Position numbers and translations under genes: made by a program. From assembly GCF_017356015.1 (NCBI RefSeq), contig NZ_JAFIQV010000014.1:62001-126000 (forward strand): 64,000 nucleotides of DNA, in the 5' to 3' direction. Shown here piece after piece: positions 1-12,545 of this stretch. The notes beneath the pieces were generated by a model that worked only from the letters and a program-made list of their open reading frames with translations, ran no database searches and was not told the origin of the DNA. The first letter of the stretch is position 1, and the number at the start of each line of letters is the position of its first letter. Source of the stretch: Azospirillum sp. SYSU D00513 (GTDB taxonomy: Bacteria; Pseudomonadota; Alphaproteobacteria; Azospirillales; Azospirillaceae).

Positions 1-615
1 GGCGGATTCGGCGGCGTCGAGGGGCTGAAGGCTTATCTCACCGAAGAGGGCATCCGCGCCGTGGTGGACGCCACGCACCCCTTCGCGGACGGCATGTCCG
101 CCAACGCGGCGACGGCCTGCCGCGCGCTGGGGTTGCCGCTGCTTGTGCTGACACGCGACCCCTGGGTGCCGGGGCCGGAGGACCGCTGGATCGGCGTTCC
201 GGACATGGAGGCCGCCGCAGAGGCGGTCCGTCCGCTCGGCCCCAGCATCTTCCTGACCGTCGGCCGGCAGGAGCTGGAGCCCTTCGAGGCCGTTCCGGAA
301 AAGAATTACCTGATCCGCGCGGTCGATCCGCCGGATCCCATGCCCGCCCTGCCGAACCATAGGCTCCTGCTCGACCGAGGCCCCTTCACGCTGGAGGGGG
401 AACTGGCCCTGCTGGACGGGCACCGCATCGGCGCGCTGGTCAGCAAGAACAGCGGCGGACGGGCGACGGAGGCCAAGCTGGCCGCCGCGCGCGCGCGGGG
501 CATCCCCGTGGTGATGGTCGAGCGCCCACGTGGAAACGGCGTGCCGGAGACGCATGACCCCGCCGAAGCACTCCGCTGGCTGGAAGGACTCGCCGGTCAC
601 GCGGGCGCCCTGTAG
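1..615 (+). CDS. cobK: Precorrin-6A reductase CobK, 3' part
   Basis: The reading frame is open from the first base of the window and stops at 613-615, so the start lies upstream; about 204 residues are visible. The motif DATHPFA (fragment residues 23-29), followed by a region rich in small residues, is the signature of the CobK/CbiJ family. This family reduces precorrin-6A to precorrin-6B with NADPH in cytoplasmic cobalamin synthesis. A GTG at 61 could be mistaken for a start, but coding similarity continues upstream of it. The gene faces the cob operon on the other strand, and its last 19 bases overlap the end of cobJ. The family call is firm; the true start is not visible. Confidence 0.9.
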   Translation, partial: GGFGGVEGLKAYLTEEGIRAVVDATHPFADGMSANAATACRALGLPLLVLTRDPWVPGPEDRWIGVPDMEAAAEAVRPLGPSIFLTVGRQELEPFEAVPEKNYLIRAVDPPDPMPALPNHRLLLDRGPFTLEGELALLDGHRIGALVSKNSGGRATEAKLAAARARGIPVVMVERPRGNGVPETHDPAEALRWLEGLAGHAGAL

Positions 616-1391
616 CTGCGCGGGGTGTAGACCCAGGGCTGCCTGCCGTCGCGCGGGATCAGGCGGGTATGGGAGGCGCCGACGATCACCACCGTGCGCA
701 TGTCGGCTTGGGCCGGATCGACGGCGCCGAGGCTGGTGACGATCAGCTTCTCGTCCGGGCGGCCGATGGCCTGTCCCAGGATCACCGGCGTCTCCGGCGC
801 GCGCACCTCCCGCAGGACGTCGAAGGCGGCGCCGAGCTGCCAGGGGCGGGCGCGGGAGATGGGGTTGTAAAAGGCGATGACGAAGTCCGCCTCCGCCGCC
901 AGCCGCACGCGGCGGGTCACCACCTCCCAGGGCTTCAGGTTGTCGGAGAGGGAGATGGCGCAGAAATCATGGCCCAGCGGCGCGCCGGCCCTTGCTGCGG
1001 CGGCCTGCATGGCCGACACGCCGGGATCGACGCGCAGGGGAACACGGTGCCAGGCGGCGGGTGCTGCCGGGTCGTCCAGCGCCTCGAACACGGCGGCGGC
1101 CATGGCGAAGACGCCGGGGTCGCCGCCGGACACCACCGCGACCCGCCGCCCCTCGGCCGCGAGCGCCAGCGCCTGGCGCGCCCGGTCCAGCTCGACCCGG
1201 TTGTCGGAGGCGTGGCGGATCTGTGGACCCGGCGGCACGCGGTCCACATAGGGGCCGTAGCCGACGATGTCCGTGGCCTCGGCAAGGTCGCGCCGCGCCT
1301 CCGGCGTCAGCCAGTCCTCCGGCCCCGGACCGAGCCCGACGACGGTCAGCCAGCCGCTTGCACCGTCCGCCTTCGTCCCTGGCGCGCTCAT
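597..1391 (-). CDS. cobJ: Precorrin-3B C17-methyltransferase CobJ
   Basis: This 264-residue cytoplasmic SAM-dependent tetrapyrrole methyltransferase methylates C17 of precorrin-3B with ring contraction to precorrin-4. It shows the family's N-terminal VVGLGPG loop (residues 17-23), the SGGDPGVFAMA SAM-binding segment (about 88-98) and the CobJ-type FYNPISRARPWQL stretch. The length is normal for a single-domain CobJ. Its ATG overlaps the cobI stop by 4 bp, so it is probably translationally coupled as the last gene of the cobG-H-I-J series. The 3' end runs 19 bp into the convergent cobK. Confidence 0.95.
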   Translation of the reverse strand: MSAPGTKADGASGWLTVVGLGPGPEDWLTPEARRDLAEATDIVGYGPYVDRVPPGPQIRHASDNRVELDRARQALALAAEGRRVAVVSGGDPGVFAMAAAVFEALDDPAAPAAWHRVPLRVDPGVSAMQAAAARAGAPLGHDFCAISLSDNLKPWEVVTRRVRLAAEADFVIAFYNPISRARPWQLGAAFDVLREVRAPETPVILGQAIGRPDEKLIVTSLGAVDPAQADMRTVVIVGASHTRLIPRDGRQPWVYTPRSYRAPA

Positions 1392-2131
1392 CCGCGCTTC
1401 CCCACGCCGGGAATGACGATCTGCGAGAAGTAGGGCGCGCCGCTTTCCGGCGCCTCGGTGAAGGGCATGACGCGCTGGTTCTCCATGCTCGCCCGCTCCA
1501 CGTACCAGGCGCGCTCGGCGAGGCCGGCGGCGATCACGGCGCGGCGCACCTTCGGCAGGTTCTGGCCCAGCTTCATGACCACGGCGGCGTCGGCGTTGTT
1601 GAGCGCGCGCAGCAGCGATTCCTCGTCCAGCGTGCCGGGAATGACCGACAGAACGTCGTCACGGATCGTCAGCGGGCGCGGCAGCAGCGAGGCGCTGCAC
1701 ACCATGGAGGTGACGCCGGGAACCACCTCCGTCGGGAAGCGCGATGCCAGCCGCAGGAACAGGTGCATGAAGGAGCCGTAGAAGAACGGGTCTCCCTCGT
1801 TCAGCACGACCACCGAGCGGCCGGCGGCGAGATGGGCGGCGACGCGCTCGGCGGATTCGTCGAAGAAGGCCTCGATCTGCCGGCCATATTCCGGGTGGCC
1901 GGGCGGCAGCTCGACCGTCACCGGATAGACTAGCGGCATCTCCTCATGCTCGGCCGTGATGCAGTCCGACGCCGTGCGGTGGGCGTTGCCCTTGGTGCCG
2001 CGCTTGCAGAAATAGGCGACCACCGGGCAGGCGCGGATGGTCCGCATCGCCTTGACGGTCATCAGCTCGGGATCGCCGGGGCCGGTGCCAACGCCGTAGA
2101 GGACGCCGGTGGTCTGGGTGGGGCTGTTCAT
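1388..2131 (-). CDS. cobI: Precorrin-2 C20-methyltransferase CobI
   Basis: This 247-residue member of the tetrapyrrole methylase family has the N-terminal [10 protein letters not shown] loop (about 13-22), which CobI/CbiL proteins share. Further on is a [11 protein letters not shown] segment, the second SAM-binding motif. The enzyme transfers a methyl group from SAM to C20 of precorrin-2, giving precorrin-3A, the substrate for CobG. It overlaps cobH upstream and cobJ downstream by 4 bp each, so this is one tightly coupled transcript. Confidence 0.95.
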   Translation of the reverse strand: MNSPTQTTGVLYGVGTGPGDPELMTVKAMRTIRACPVVAYFCKRGTKGNAHRTASDCITAEHEEMPLVYPVTVELPPGHPEYGRQIEAFFDESAERVAAHLAAGRSVVVLNEGDPFFYGSFMHLFLRLASRFPTEVVPGVTSMVCSASLLPRPLTIRDDVLSVIPGTLDEESLLRALNNADAAVVMKLGQNLPKVRRAVIAAGLAERAWYVERASMENQRVMPFTEAPESGAPYFSQIVIPGVGKRG

Positions 2132-2787
2132 TCGACGTCGCTCGCAAGGGCGTTGACCGCCGCGGCTGCCATCGCGCTGCCGCCGCGCCGGCCGCGCACG
2201 GCCAGGAAGGGAATGCCGTAGGAATGCTCGGCCAGCGCGTCCTTGCTCTCCGCCGCACCCACGAAGCCGACCGGGAACCCGAGGATCGCCGCCGGCTTGG
2301 GCGCGCCGTCAGCCAGCATCTCCAGCAGGCGGAAGAGGGCCGTGGGCGCGTTGCCGATGGCGACGACCGATCCGGCGAGTTGCGGGCGCCACAGCTCCAG
2401 CGCCGCGGCGGAGCGGGTGTTGCCGATCTCCTTCGCGAGGTCCGGCACGGAGGGATCGCGCAACGTGCAGACCACCGCGTTATCGGCGGGCAGCCGGGCG
2501 CGGGTGATGCCGTGGGCGACCATCTCGCTGTCGCAGAGGATGGGTGCCCCGGCCCGGAGTGCGGCCCGCGCGGCGGACCCGACGTCGGGGGAGAACATCA
2601 GGTCCTGCACGACCTCCACCAGCCCGCAGGCGTGGATGATCCGGACGGCCACCGGCGCCAGGTCGGGCGGCAGGCCGGACAGGTCCGCCTCCGCCCGGAT
2701 GGTGGCGAAGGACTGCCGGTAGATGGCCGCACCATCGCGAATGTAATCGTACAGCCCGTCAGACACGCGACACTCCTCGATCCTCAA
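2128..2787 (-). CDS. cobH: Precorrin-8X methylmutase CobH
   Basis: This 219-residue enzyme moves the C11 methyl group of precorrin-8X to C12, forming hydrogenobyrinic acid. The segment [12 protein letters not shown] (about 50-60) carries the histidine (H52) that corresponds to the catalytic His of the family. The C-terminal half has the conserved [12 protein letters not shown] and [13 protein letters not shown] stretches of CobH/CbiC. The length is typical. The ATG overlaps the cobG stop by 4 bp, and the 3' end overlaps the cobI start by 4 bp. Confidence 0.95.
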   Translation of the reverse strand: MRIEECRVSDGLYDYIRDGAAIYRQSFATIRAEADLSGLPPDLAPVAVRIIHACGLVEVVQDLMFSPDVGSAARAALRAGAPILCDSEMVAHGITRARLPADNAVVCTLRDPSVPDLAKEIGNTRSAAALELWRPQLAGSVVAIGNAPTALFRLLEMLADGAPKPAAILGFPVGFVGAAESKDALAEHSYGIPFLAVRGRRGGSAMAAAAVNALASDVE

Positions 2788-4030
2788 AACTCTGAACTCA
2801 GGGCGGCGACCGTGCGCACGGCCTCTTCCGGCGATAGCCCGGCATACGTGGGCGGCGCGCCGGGAAGGGCGTTTAGCGCGATATCGTACCCGCCGTCACG
2901 TCCCGTCAGCGTGACATCGGCGCGGGCCGGGTGCGCGCAGCCCTTCGCACAGCCGGAAACATGCACCGTCCGGCCCGCCGCGAGCAACGCGCGGGCGGCG
3001 TCGGCGATGGCGCGGGCGTCGGCGTGGGTGTCCGTCGTGCCCGCCTCGCAGCCCGGCGCGCCGCTGCAGGCGGCCACGGCAAGGCGCGGATCATTCTCGT
3101 CCAGGATGCCGCCGAGTCCTTCGACGGCGGCCGTGGCGGCGGCCCCGGCACCCGGCAGCAGCAGGGCGCGCCAGGGCGTCAGGCGCAGTTCGCCGGCGAG
3201 GGCCGCCATCCCCTCCAGCGCGTCGCAGTCCAGCCGCCCGAAGGCGAAGGCCACGCCGAGCCAGCCGGGCTTGCGCCCCAGCACGGCGCGGGCGGGCCGC
3301 TCGGGCGCCGGGCTTTCCAGCGGCCCGGTGAGGGCGGACGCACGCTCCCGGACCGGCTCGGCGCCGGTCGCCCTCAGAAGGGCCGCCATGCGGCGCGGCG
3401 GGTCCGGCAGCGTGGCGCGCAGCTCCAGGAAGGCGGCGGCGATGGAGGCCGCCGCATCTGGAAGGTCGTTCGGGGCGCAGAAGCCGAGGCCCTTGGCCGA
3501 GGCCAAGTCTCCGCCAAGCGCCACGCGGTACAGGGACCCCCTCGGCAGGGCGACGGCGTCGAAGCGGATGTCGGCGGCGCTGTCCGCGAGATGACCGCCG
3601 CCCCCGCCGTCCACGATCATGGCGAATTTCGCCGGCAGGGCGTGCAGGGCCTTGTCCGAGGCGAGACGCGCGTCCAGCGCCAGCGCGTGGGGCAGCGCCT
3701 CCAGCACCGCCCGGCGGTCCAGACCGGCCGTCGGGTTGGTCAGCACGTTGCGCACGGCCTCGCTCGCCGCGTCATCGGACACCAGCCCGAGCGCCCGCAG
3801 CTCCTCGGTCAAGGCCTCCAGCTCCTCCGGCCTGACGCCGCGAAGCTGAAGGTTGGCGCGCTGGCTGAGGTCGATCAGCCCGTTTCCGTGGCGGCGGCCA
3901 AGTTCGGCGATTCGGCGCGCGGAGGCCGACGGCAGCCGCCCGCCCGGCACGCGGATCCGCACCAGAAGCCCGTCGCGCGCGGCCATGGGGGCGAGCACGC
4001 CGGGGCAGTAGCCCTTGCGCATGGGGCCGG

Positions 4031-4034
<4 letters not shown>
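2784..4034 (-). CDS. cobG: Precorrin-3B synthase CobG
   Basis: This 416-residue protein resembles a nitrite/sulfite-reductase hemoprotein. CobG is an Fe-S mono-oxygenase that makes precorrin-3B from precorrin-3A using oxygen, which marks the aerobic cobalamin route. Four cysteines in the order C323-x5-C329, then C362-x3-C366, fit the [4Fe-4S] ligand set of the family. The N-terminal ferredoxin-like repeat contains [14 protein letters not shown] (about 53-66). It overlaps cobN and cobH by 4 bp each. Confidence 0.93.
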
Positions 4035-7645
<3,611 letters not shown>

Positions 7646-7749
7646 GATGGGTCAATCGGTACGGTGTGCTGGAACCACGCTGGAGGCAGTTTACACATGT
7701 GCCCAGGCCCCGCGCGGCATCAACCTTCCAAATGAAAACAACCGCCTCT

Positions 7750-7838
7750 CCGTCATCCCCGCGAAAGCGGGGATCCAGAAGTGCGCAGAATGAATGCTTT
7801 GGGCGAGTCCTGGACCCCCGCTTTCGCGGGGGTGACGG
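7750..7838. repeat. REP-like palindrome doublet between cobW and cobN
   Basis: Two GC-rich palindromes lie in opposite orientation. The first (7750-7777) has arms around the loop CCCCGCGAAAGCGGGG. The second (7808-7838) is its inverse, with CCCCCGCTTTCGCGGGGG. About 30 bases separate them, a BIME-like arrangement. The same unit recurs at 18405-18493. It sits in the only sizeable gap of the cob transcript and may attenuate transcription or protect the 3' end of the cobW message. That function is inference. Confidence 0.85.
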
Positions 7839-7867
7839 CTAAGTGGTTGGATCAGACGCCTTGGCGG

Positions 7868-8917
7868 TCACCCCGCCAGCGCCGCCCTCACACCGGCCTC
7901 GTCCAGCCCCGTCTCGCCAATGACCACGAGCCGGCTGGCGCGGGTCTCGTCGGCTTTCCAGAAGCGGTCGAAGTGGGATTGGATGCGGGTGCCGACGCCC
8001 TGGACCAGCAGGCGCATGGGCTTGCCGGGCACGTCGATGAAGCCCTTCATGCGCAGCACGCCATGAGTGCCGGCGACCTCTTCCAGCCGCTTCACGAGCG
8101 CGGCCGGATCGAGCTGGGCCGGGAGTTCGACCACGAAGCTGGTGAAGTCGTCGTGGTCGTGCTCCTCCTCCAGGTCGTGGTGGCTCGGGCGGGCGGCGAG
8201 GTCGTCCTCGGCGGCGGCCTCCAGACCCAGCAGCACGCGCGGATCGACCTTGCCCTGCGCGGCCCGCAGGATCTTGGCGTCGCGCGGCAAAGCCTCGCGG
8301 ATCAGCGCCTCGACCTTGGCGAGGCCGGCGGCGTCCACGAGGTCGGTCTTGTTCACGACGATCAGGTCGGCGCAGAGGAGCTGGTCCTCGAACACCTCCT
8401 CCACCGGCGTCTCGTGATCGACCTGTCCGGCTTCCTCCCGCTGGGCGGCGAGCGTGGCGGGATCGGGGGCGAAGCGGCCCTCGGCGGCGGCGGCCGCGTC
8501 CACCACGGCGACGACACCGTCCACCGTGACGCGCGACTTGATGGCCGGCCAGTTGAAGGCCTTCACCAGCGGCTTCGGCAGGGCGAGGCCGCTGGTCTCG
8601 ATGATGATGTGCTCGGGCGGGTTCGGCCGGGCCAGCAGCTTCTCGATGGCCGGCACGAAGTCGTCGGCCACGGTGCAGCACAGGCAGCCGTTCGCAAGCT
8701 CGATCACGTCGTCGTCGGTGCAGGTCGGGCTGCCGCAGGCGCGCAGGATCTCGCCATCCACGCCGACGTCGCCGAATTCGTTGATGATCAGCGCCAGCCG
8801 CCGGCTCTGCGCCTGTTCCAGCAGGCCGCGGATCAGCGTGGTCTTGCCGGCGCCGAGGAAGCCGGTGATGACGGTCGCGGGCGTCTTGCCCGCACCGGTC
8901 TTGTTCGGGTGCGACAT
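7868..8917 (-). CDS. cobW: CobW-type GTPase metallochaperone
   Basis: This 349-residue G3E-family P-loop GTPase carries a Walker A motif GFLGAGKT (about 19-26), the CxCC metal-binding motif in GCLCC (about 77-81), a VNKTDL guanine-specificity motif and a His-rich segment (HHDLEEEHDHDD) before the C-terminal CobW domain. CobW proteins are thought to deliver cobalt for corrin metallation. The frame stays open far upstream, but the ATG at 8915-8917 is preferred because it leaves a 10-bp gap to cbtA and starts just before the P-loop. It is co-transcribed with cbtB and cbtA behind the B12 riboswitch. Confidence 0.93.
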   Translation of the reverse strand: MSHPNKTGAGKTPATVITGFLGAGKTTLIRGLLEQAQSRRLALIINEFGDVGVDGEILRACGSPTCTDDDVIELANGCLCCTVADDFVPAIEKLLARPNPPEHIIIETSGLALPKPLVKAFNWPAIKSRVTVDGVVAVVDAAAAAEGRFAPDPATLAAQREEAGQVDHETPVEEVFEDQLLCADLIVVNKTDLVDAAGLAKVEALIREALPRDAKILRAAQGKVDPRVLLGLEAAAEDDLAARPSHHDLEEEHDHDDFTSFVVELPAQLDPAALVKRLEEVAGTHGVLRMKGFIDVPGKPMRLLVQGVGTRIQSHFDRFWKADETRASRLVVIGETGLDEAGVRAALAG

Positions 8918-8927
8918 GAAGAACTCC

Positions 8928-9671
8928 TCAGCTTTGCGCGGGCAGGAGGCGCCGCAGCATGGCGCCGCTGGCAGCACCCAGCACCAGCCAGAACAGGGCG
9001 GCCACGCCGATCGACAGGGCGGCGAAGCGCGCCGCCAGCTCGGGCGGCGGGGCGCCGCCGAAGGCGTCGGCGTGCGGCGCGCCCACCAGATGGGGCAGGG
9101 CGGCGATGGCGAGGCCAGCCGCCACAACGAGGCGGTTGCGGCCGAAGGCGAGCGCCAGCAGTCCGGCGGCGGCACTCACCGCGGCGGACATCCACCAGAG
9201 CTGGCGCGCGGCCAGTTCGCCGCCAGCCATGCCCGGCAGTTCGGGCGGCAGCCCGACCGCCGGAGCCAGGGTGAAGGCGACGAAACCGCCAGCCCCCCAT
9301 AGCAGTCCGCGCCGCGCGTCCATCGGCGCACCGGTCAGCAGCCAAGCCGCGCCGAGCAGCAACGCGTAGGCGACCCCGACCATCAGGTTGGCGAGGACGG
9401 TGAAGCCCAGCCTCTCCGCGTCGGCGAAGATGGCGTGGCCATGCGCGTCCCCGGTCCCGGCGTCGCCGTGGGTCTGGGCATCGCCGGCGGCGATGTCGTG
9501 TGAATGGGAGTGCCCGTGGGCGTGGCCGGCCGTAGCCGGGCCGTCGCCCTCGTAGCGTTCAGCTTCCAGAATCAGGGGAACGGTGGTCACCTGCTGGACG
9601 GCGGAAACCGTCGTGCCCGCGAGCGCGCCCGCGGCCACGGCGGCCAGGATCAGCCGCCGGAAAAGCGCCAT
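8928..9671 (-). CDS. cbtA: Predicted cobalt transporter subunit CbtA
   Basis: This 247-residue membrane protein starts with an amphipathic helix and a first membrane segment (MALFRRLILAAVAAGALAG). A His-rich external loop follows (about 50-75: HAHGHSHSHD, then further DAHGHAIF), and then several more hydrophobic segments. This is the architecture of CbtA, predicted in comparative genomics of B12 regulons to import cobalt. It lies between cbtB and cobW with 9-10 bp gaps, and the upstream B12 riboswitch fits repression by cobalamin. Transport has not been shown for this protein. Confidence 0.88.
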   Translation of the reverse strand: MALFRRLILAAVAAGALAGTTVSAVQQVTTVPLILEAERYEGDGPATAGHAHGHSHSHDIAAGDAQTHGDAGTGDAHGHAIFADAERLGFTVLANLMVGVAYALLLGAAWLLTGAPMDARRGLLWGAGGFVAFTLAPAVGLPPELPGMAGGELAARQLWWMSAAVSAAAGLLALAFGRNRLVVAAGLAIAALPHLVGAPHADAFGGAPPPELAARFAALSIGVAALFWLVLGAASGAMLRRLLPAQS

Positions 9672-9680
9672 GCCGGGCGC

Positions 9681-9857
9681 TCAGTGGCAGGGGAAGGCGA
9701 AGGAATGACGCCCGTCGTGCGCGGCGTCATGCAGAACCTGCGGCTGGGCGAAGCCGACGCCGAACAGCAGGAAGGTGCCGAGCAGCATGGCGCCGAGAGC
9801 GGCCAAAACGGTCTCGGTCGTCGAAACGGAGCCCTTGCGGACGGCGGTGTTCATCAT
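9681..9857 (-). CDS. cbtB: Predicted cobalt transporter subunit CbtB
   Basis: This small protein has 58 residues (57 if the second of two adjacent ATGs is used). It has one membrane segment (about 18-37) and a C-terminal DAAHDGRHSFAFPCH that offers His and Cys metal ligands, as in CbtB. The same frame is open to 9995, but the longer version would run into the riboswitch, so the ATG at 9855-9857 is the sensible start. It is the first gene after the riboswitch and is followed by cbtA 9 bp later. Confidence 0.85.
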   Translation of the reverse strand: MMNTAVRKGSVSTTETVLAALGAMLLGTFLLFGVGFAQPQVLHDAAHDGRHSFAFPCH

Positions 9858-9907
9858 GGTCCTGTTCCCTGTCTCCGCCCACCCGGCGGCTTGGAGTCGC
9901 GGTTCGC

Positions 9908-10098
9908 TGCGGCAGGTTTCCTGGCTTGCGGGTCGCTGCTTCCCTGCGGCCTTCCCGGCCTTCCGGCCAGTGGCGTCGATCGCAGGGACGCTCACCGCTC
10001 ACAGTTGCGGGGGCAGCCGCGGCGTTGGGCCGTTTCCGGTCCGCACCGCTGTTCCCTTTTAACCGGCAGGATCCATCGACCCGTCCGGCACCGTTCAG
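9908..10098 (-). ncRNA. Cobalamin (B12) riboswitch
   Basis: Read on the minus strand, the leader contains in order the class features of the AdoCbl riboswitch: GGTGCCGG (about 10084-10092), AAAAGGGAAC (10051-10060), CTGCCCCCGCAACTGTGAG (about 9999-10017) and the B12 box AAGCCAGGAAACCTGCC (9911-9927). It ends about 50 nt before the cbtB start, so it can mask the ribosome site or terminate transcription when cobalamin is abundant. It should govern cbtB-cbtA-cobW and perhaps the following cobN-G-H-I-J. The exact ends are estimates. Confidence 0.93.
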
Positions 10099-10350
10099 CG
10101 ACGGGCACCATGGCAAAGACGGGCGTGCGTGGCAAGGGCGATGCGCCCCGGTTCAGCCACGATCATGTCCCCGGCCTTGGCAGGCGGCATCCAATTGCAA
10201 GCAGGTTGCCGACAAAATCCGTTTTGAGCTGTTGGGGCACCGGCAACAAACAAGACTCCGGCTGTCTCAATGTCTCATTCCACGTCCCATTGCGAGCAAA
10301 ACCCTGCCTTACCCCTTCCCCACGGTCAGCCATCCCCCCAGGGTCTCACG

Positions 10351-10890
10351 ATGTCGCGCCGGCATGCCCTCGGATTCGGGACGGCCGTCGCGCTGGGATT
10401 CGGCCACCCCCTTAGCGCTTGGGCGTGGGAGCCCGCGCCGGAGCGGCGGCTGCGGCTGCATCATTGCGTGACGGGGGAAAGCTTCGACGGGGTTTATTGG
10501 GCGGAAGGGCGTCCGGTTCCGGACGCGCTGGCGCGGATCGACTGGCTGATGCGCGACCATCACATCGACGAATGCCGCCGCATCGACCTGTCGCTTCTGC
10601 ACCGGCTGTCCGAGATGCAGGAGCGGCTGGAAACGGACCGCCCTTTCGAGATCCTGTCCGGCTTCCGCTCGCTTCGGACGAACCAGGGCATGATCGAGCG
10701 GGGGATCCGCGCGGCGCTCCACAGCTTTCACATCGAGGGGATGGCCGCCGACATCCGGGTGCCGGGCCGGCGCGCCAACCTTCTGTACAAGCTGGGCCTG
10801 TCGCAGGGCGGGGGAGGGACCGGCTATTACCCGCGCCAGGGCTTCGTGCATCTCGACAGCGGGCCGGCGCGCCGGTGGGTGAGCGCCTGA
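10351..10890 (+). CDS. Exported DUF882/M15-like peptidase-fold protein
   Basis: From the ATG at 10351 the protein has 179 residues. The N-terminus SRRHALGFGTAVALGFGHPLSAWA looks like a twin-arginine-type export signal. The mature part has the peptidase M15/YcbK (DUF882) pattern: SGFRSLRTN, then SFHIEGMAADI with a metal-binding His and Asp, and FVHLDSG with a second His near the C-terminus. Related proteins act on murein cross-bridges in the periplasm. An ATG in frame at 10270 would add 27 residues before the signal, which is unlikely. It is a single gene; the 250 bp upstream shows nothing I can assign. Confidence 0.82.
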   Translation: MSRRHALGFGTAVALGFGHPLSAWAWEPAPERRLRLHHCVTGESFDGVYWAEGRPVPDALARIDWLMRDHHIDECRRIDLSLLHRLSEMQERLETDRPFEILSGFRSLRTNQGMIERGIRAALHSFHIEGMAADIRVPGRRANLLYKLGLSQGGGGTGYYPRQGFVHLDSGPARRWVSA

Positions 10891-10891
10891 C

Positions 10892-10907
10892 CCGCCGGAG
10901 AAGGCGG
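10892..10907. terminator. Possible terminator hairpin between convergent genes
   Basis: The stem CCGCC/GGCGG with a 6-base loop directly follows the stop of the exported protein gene and is trailed by a short T-containing stretch. It could serve either of the two convergent genes. The T-run is poor, so this is a weak call. Confidence 0.35.
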
Positions 10908-10928
10908 CTTTGCTTGGGCTTATAGGCC

Positions 10929-11138
10929 TCAGGCGACCGAGAGGACGTCCAGGGACAGGTTCGCCGGCTCGTTCAGGCGGATGCGGTAGAGCACGCCGGC
11001 TTGATCGACGAGGATGTTGGCGAGCGGATTCTTCGCGGCCAGATCGGTGATGGCGGCGCGCACGTTGCGCGGCAGGCTGTCGACTTCGACCTCGCGGCGC
11101 CCGACCTTGTCGGAGAGGATGACCGTCTTGTTTGCCAT
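10929..11138 (-). CDS. Small orphan protein, 69 residues
   Basis: The predicted sequence MANKTVILSDKVGRREVEVD... has alternating charged and hydrophobic residues, no signal peptide and no membrane segment, so it is probably a small folded cytoplasmic protein. The composition is like that of neighbouring coding DNA, and a GC-rich stretch precedes the ATG. I do not recognise the family. It is transcribed away from the lacI-type gene and converges on the exported M15-like gene. A regulatory or structural role cannot be inferred from the sequence. Confidence 0.6.
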   Translation of the reverse strand: MANKTVILSDKVGRREVEVDSLPRNVRAAITDLAAKNPLANILVDQAGVLYRIRLNEPANLSLDVLSVA

Positions 11139-11330
11139 GTTCGGGTTCGCTGACTGACTGGATGTCTGTTGAGGGTGCGGCGAAATACGTCCGCCGTGGT
11201 GAATGAACGGTTAAGGATCGTGAATCGCAACGCGCCCCTGCCGCGCATCGTTTGCAACCCTCTCCGCGGAATAAAAACGGGTCAGGAACGATCCGGGTTT
11301 TCACTGCATTTTCCTGTCCTTTCCGTCCGC

Positions 11331-11359
11331 TTGACAGATGATCGCTGGCGGGAGCAGTT
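11331..11359 (+). promoter_or_regulatory. Likely promoter of the lacI-type gene
   Basis: A perfect -35 hexamer TTGACA (11331-11336) is followed 17-18 bp later by a weak -10 (GCAGTT/CAGTTT, about 11354-11360). A palindromic operator begins immediately downstream. The rest of the 304-bp gap between the small orphan and the regulator (11139-11330) holds no other structure I can support. Confidence 0.55.
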
Positions 11360-11373
11360 TTGGATCGATCCAA
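11360..11373. promoter_or_regulatory. LacI-family operator O1 (autoregulation)
   Basis: TTGGATCGATCCAA is a perfect 14-bp palindrome with the central CG typical of LacI-family operators. It lies just after the putative -10 and 70 bp before the regulator's start, so binding would block its own promoter. A second site with 11 of 14 identical bases lies at 13356-13369, upstream of the transporter operon. Confidence 0.75.
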
Positions 11374-11442
11374 TATTTCCAGGCCGCTGCGGCATCGCGT
11401 CCGCACGGGGCCGGACGAACAGGTCGGGCGGAACGGGTGACG

Positions 11443-12501
11443 ATGCCGGATGGAATTGGGGGGGCGGAGCGCCGGCGTGTGACGCTCGACGAGGTCGCCA
11501 GGGACGCCGGCGTTTCGCGCTCCACCGTGTCGCTGGTGCTGCGCGACAGCCCACTGGTGGCGGAGGGCACCCGGGAACGGGTCCGGGCATCCATGGAGGC
11601 GCTGGGATACGTGTATAACCGGGGTGCCGCCAACCTGCGCGCCAGCCGGACCAACACGGTTGGCCTGCTGGTCTGCGACGTCAGCAACCCCTTCTTCGCG
11701 GAACTCACGGCGGGCATCGACGAGGTGCTGGACGGTGCTGGCGTCTCCACATTCCTGGTGAACACCAACGAATCGCCGGAAAAACAGGAACGTTCGCTCC
11801 AGCGCATGCGGGAGCAGAACGTGGACGGCGTGATCCTCTGCCCGGCATCGGGATCCAGCCCGGATCTGGTGGAGCGGCTGCGCCGCTGGGGCATGCCGCT
11901 GGTGCAGGCCTTGCGCTATGTGTCGGCGCGGGACGGCGACTACGCCGGGTCGGACTACCAGCTCGGCATGGAGATGATCACGGAGCATCTGATCCGGCTG
12001 GGGCACCGGCGGATCGCGCTGGTCGGGGGAAACCTCGTCCATTCCGCCCTGTCCGACCGCCGGACGGGCTTCACCAACGCGATGCGCCGGCACGGGCTGG
12101 CGCCAGACCTGATCGTCAGGTCGCCCCTGAACCGGCGCGCGAGCGCGGAGGCGGTCGGCGCGCTGCTCGACCGCGCCGATCCGCCGACGGCGGCCATCGG
12201 ATTCAACGACATCGTGGCCTTCGGCATGATGCTGGGCTTGACCGACCGCGGGTTGGAGGCGGGGTGCGACTTCGCCGTGGCGGGATTCGACGACGTGCCG
12301 GAGGCGGCGCTCAGCCGCCCGGCGCTCACCACCGTCTCCACCCTTCCGTTCCAGATCGGACAGGAGGCGGCACAGCTGCTGCTCCGCCGCATCGTGGATC
12401 CGAACGGCTCGCCGGAGCGGGTCATCCTGCCCACGCGCCTGATCATCCGCGAATCCTGCGGCGCCGCGCCCCGGCGCGAGCGGGGCCTCACCCGCGGGTG
12501 A
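11443..12501 (+). CDS. LacI-family transcriptional regulator
   Basis: The protein is 352 residues from the ATG at 11443; a GTG two codons earlier is possible. The N-terminal helix-turn-helix VTLDEVARDAGVSRSTVSLVLRD is followed by the hinge-proximal LGYVYNRGAANLR. Then comes a periplasmic-binding-protein-like effector domain with VGLLVCDVSNPFFAEL and a C-terminal TRLIIRESC. Such proteins repress catabolic and transport genes until a small ligand binds. O1 and O2 are CG-centred operators and fit it. The gene after it (44 bp) encodes a hydratase-like enzyme and is probably co-transcribed. LacI regulators usually sense sugars, so the amino acid-type transporter nearby is notable. Confidence 0.93.
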   Translation: MPDGIGGAERRRVTLDEVARDAGVSRSTVSLVLRDSPLVAEGTRERVRASMEALGYVYNRGAANLRASRTNTVGLLVCDVSNPFFAELTAGIDEVLDGAGVSTFLVNTNESPEKQERSLQRMREQNVDGVILCPASGSSPDLVERLRRWGMPLVQALRYVSARDGDYAGSDYQLGMEMITEHLIRLGHRRIALVGGNLVHSALSDRRTGFTNAMRRHGLAPDLIVRSPLNRRASAEAVGALLDRADPPTAAIGFNDIVAFGMMLGLTDRGLEAGCDFAVAGFDDVPEAALSRPALTTVSTLPFQIGQEAAQLLLRRIVDPNGSPERVILPTRLIIRESCGAAPRRERGLTRG

Positions 12502-12545
12502 TCCCGCTGGACGTCCATCCCTTCACACCGAACGAGGAGCCTTCC

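Noticed and set aside
9681-9995. A longer CbtB starting at 9995.
   Set aside because: The extension would be encoded within the B12 riboswitch and has no resemblance to CbtB, which is normally about 60 residues.
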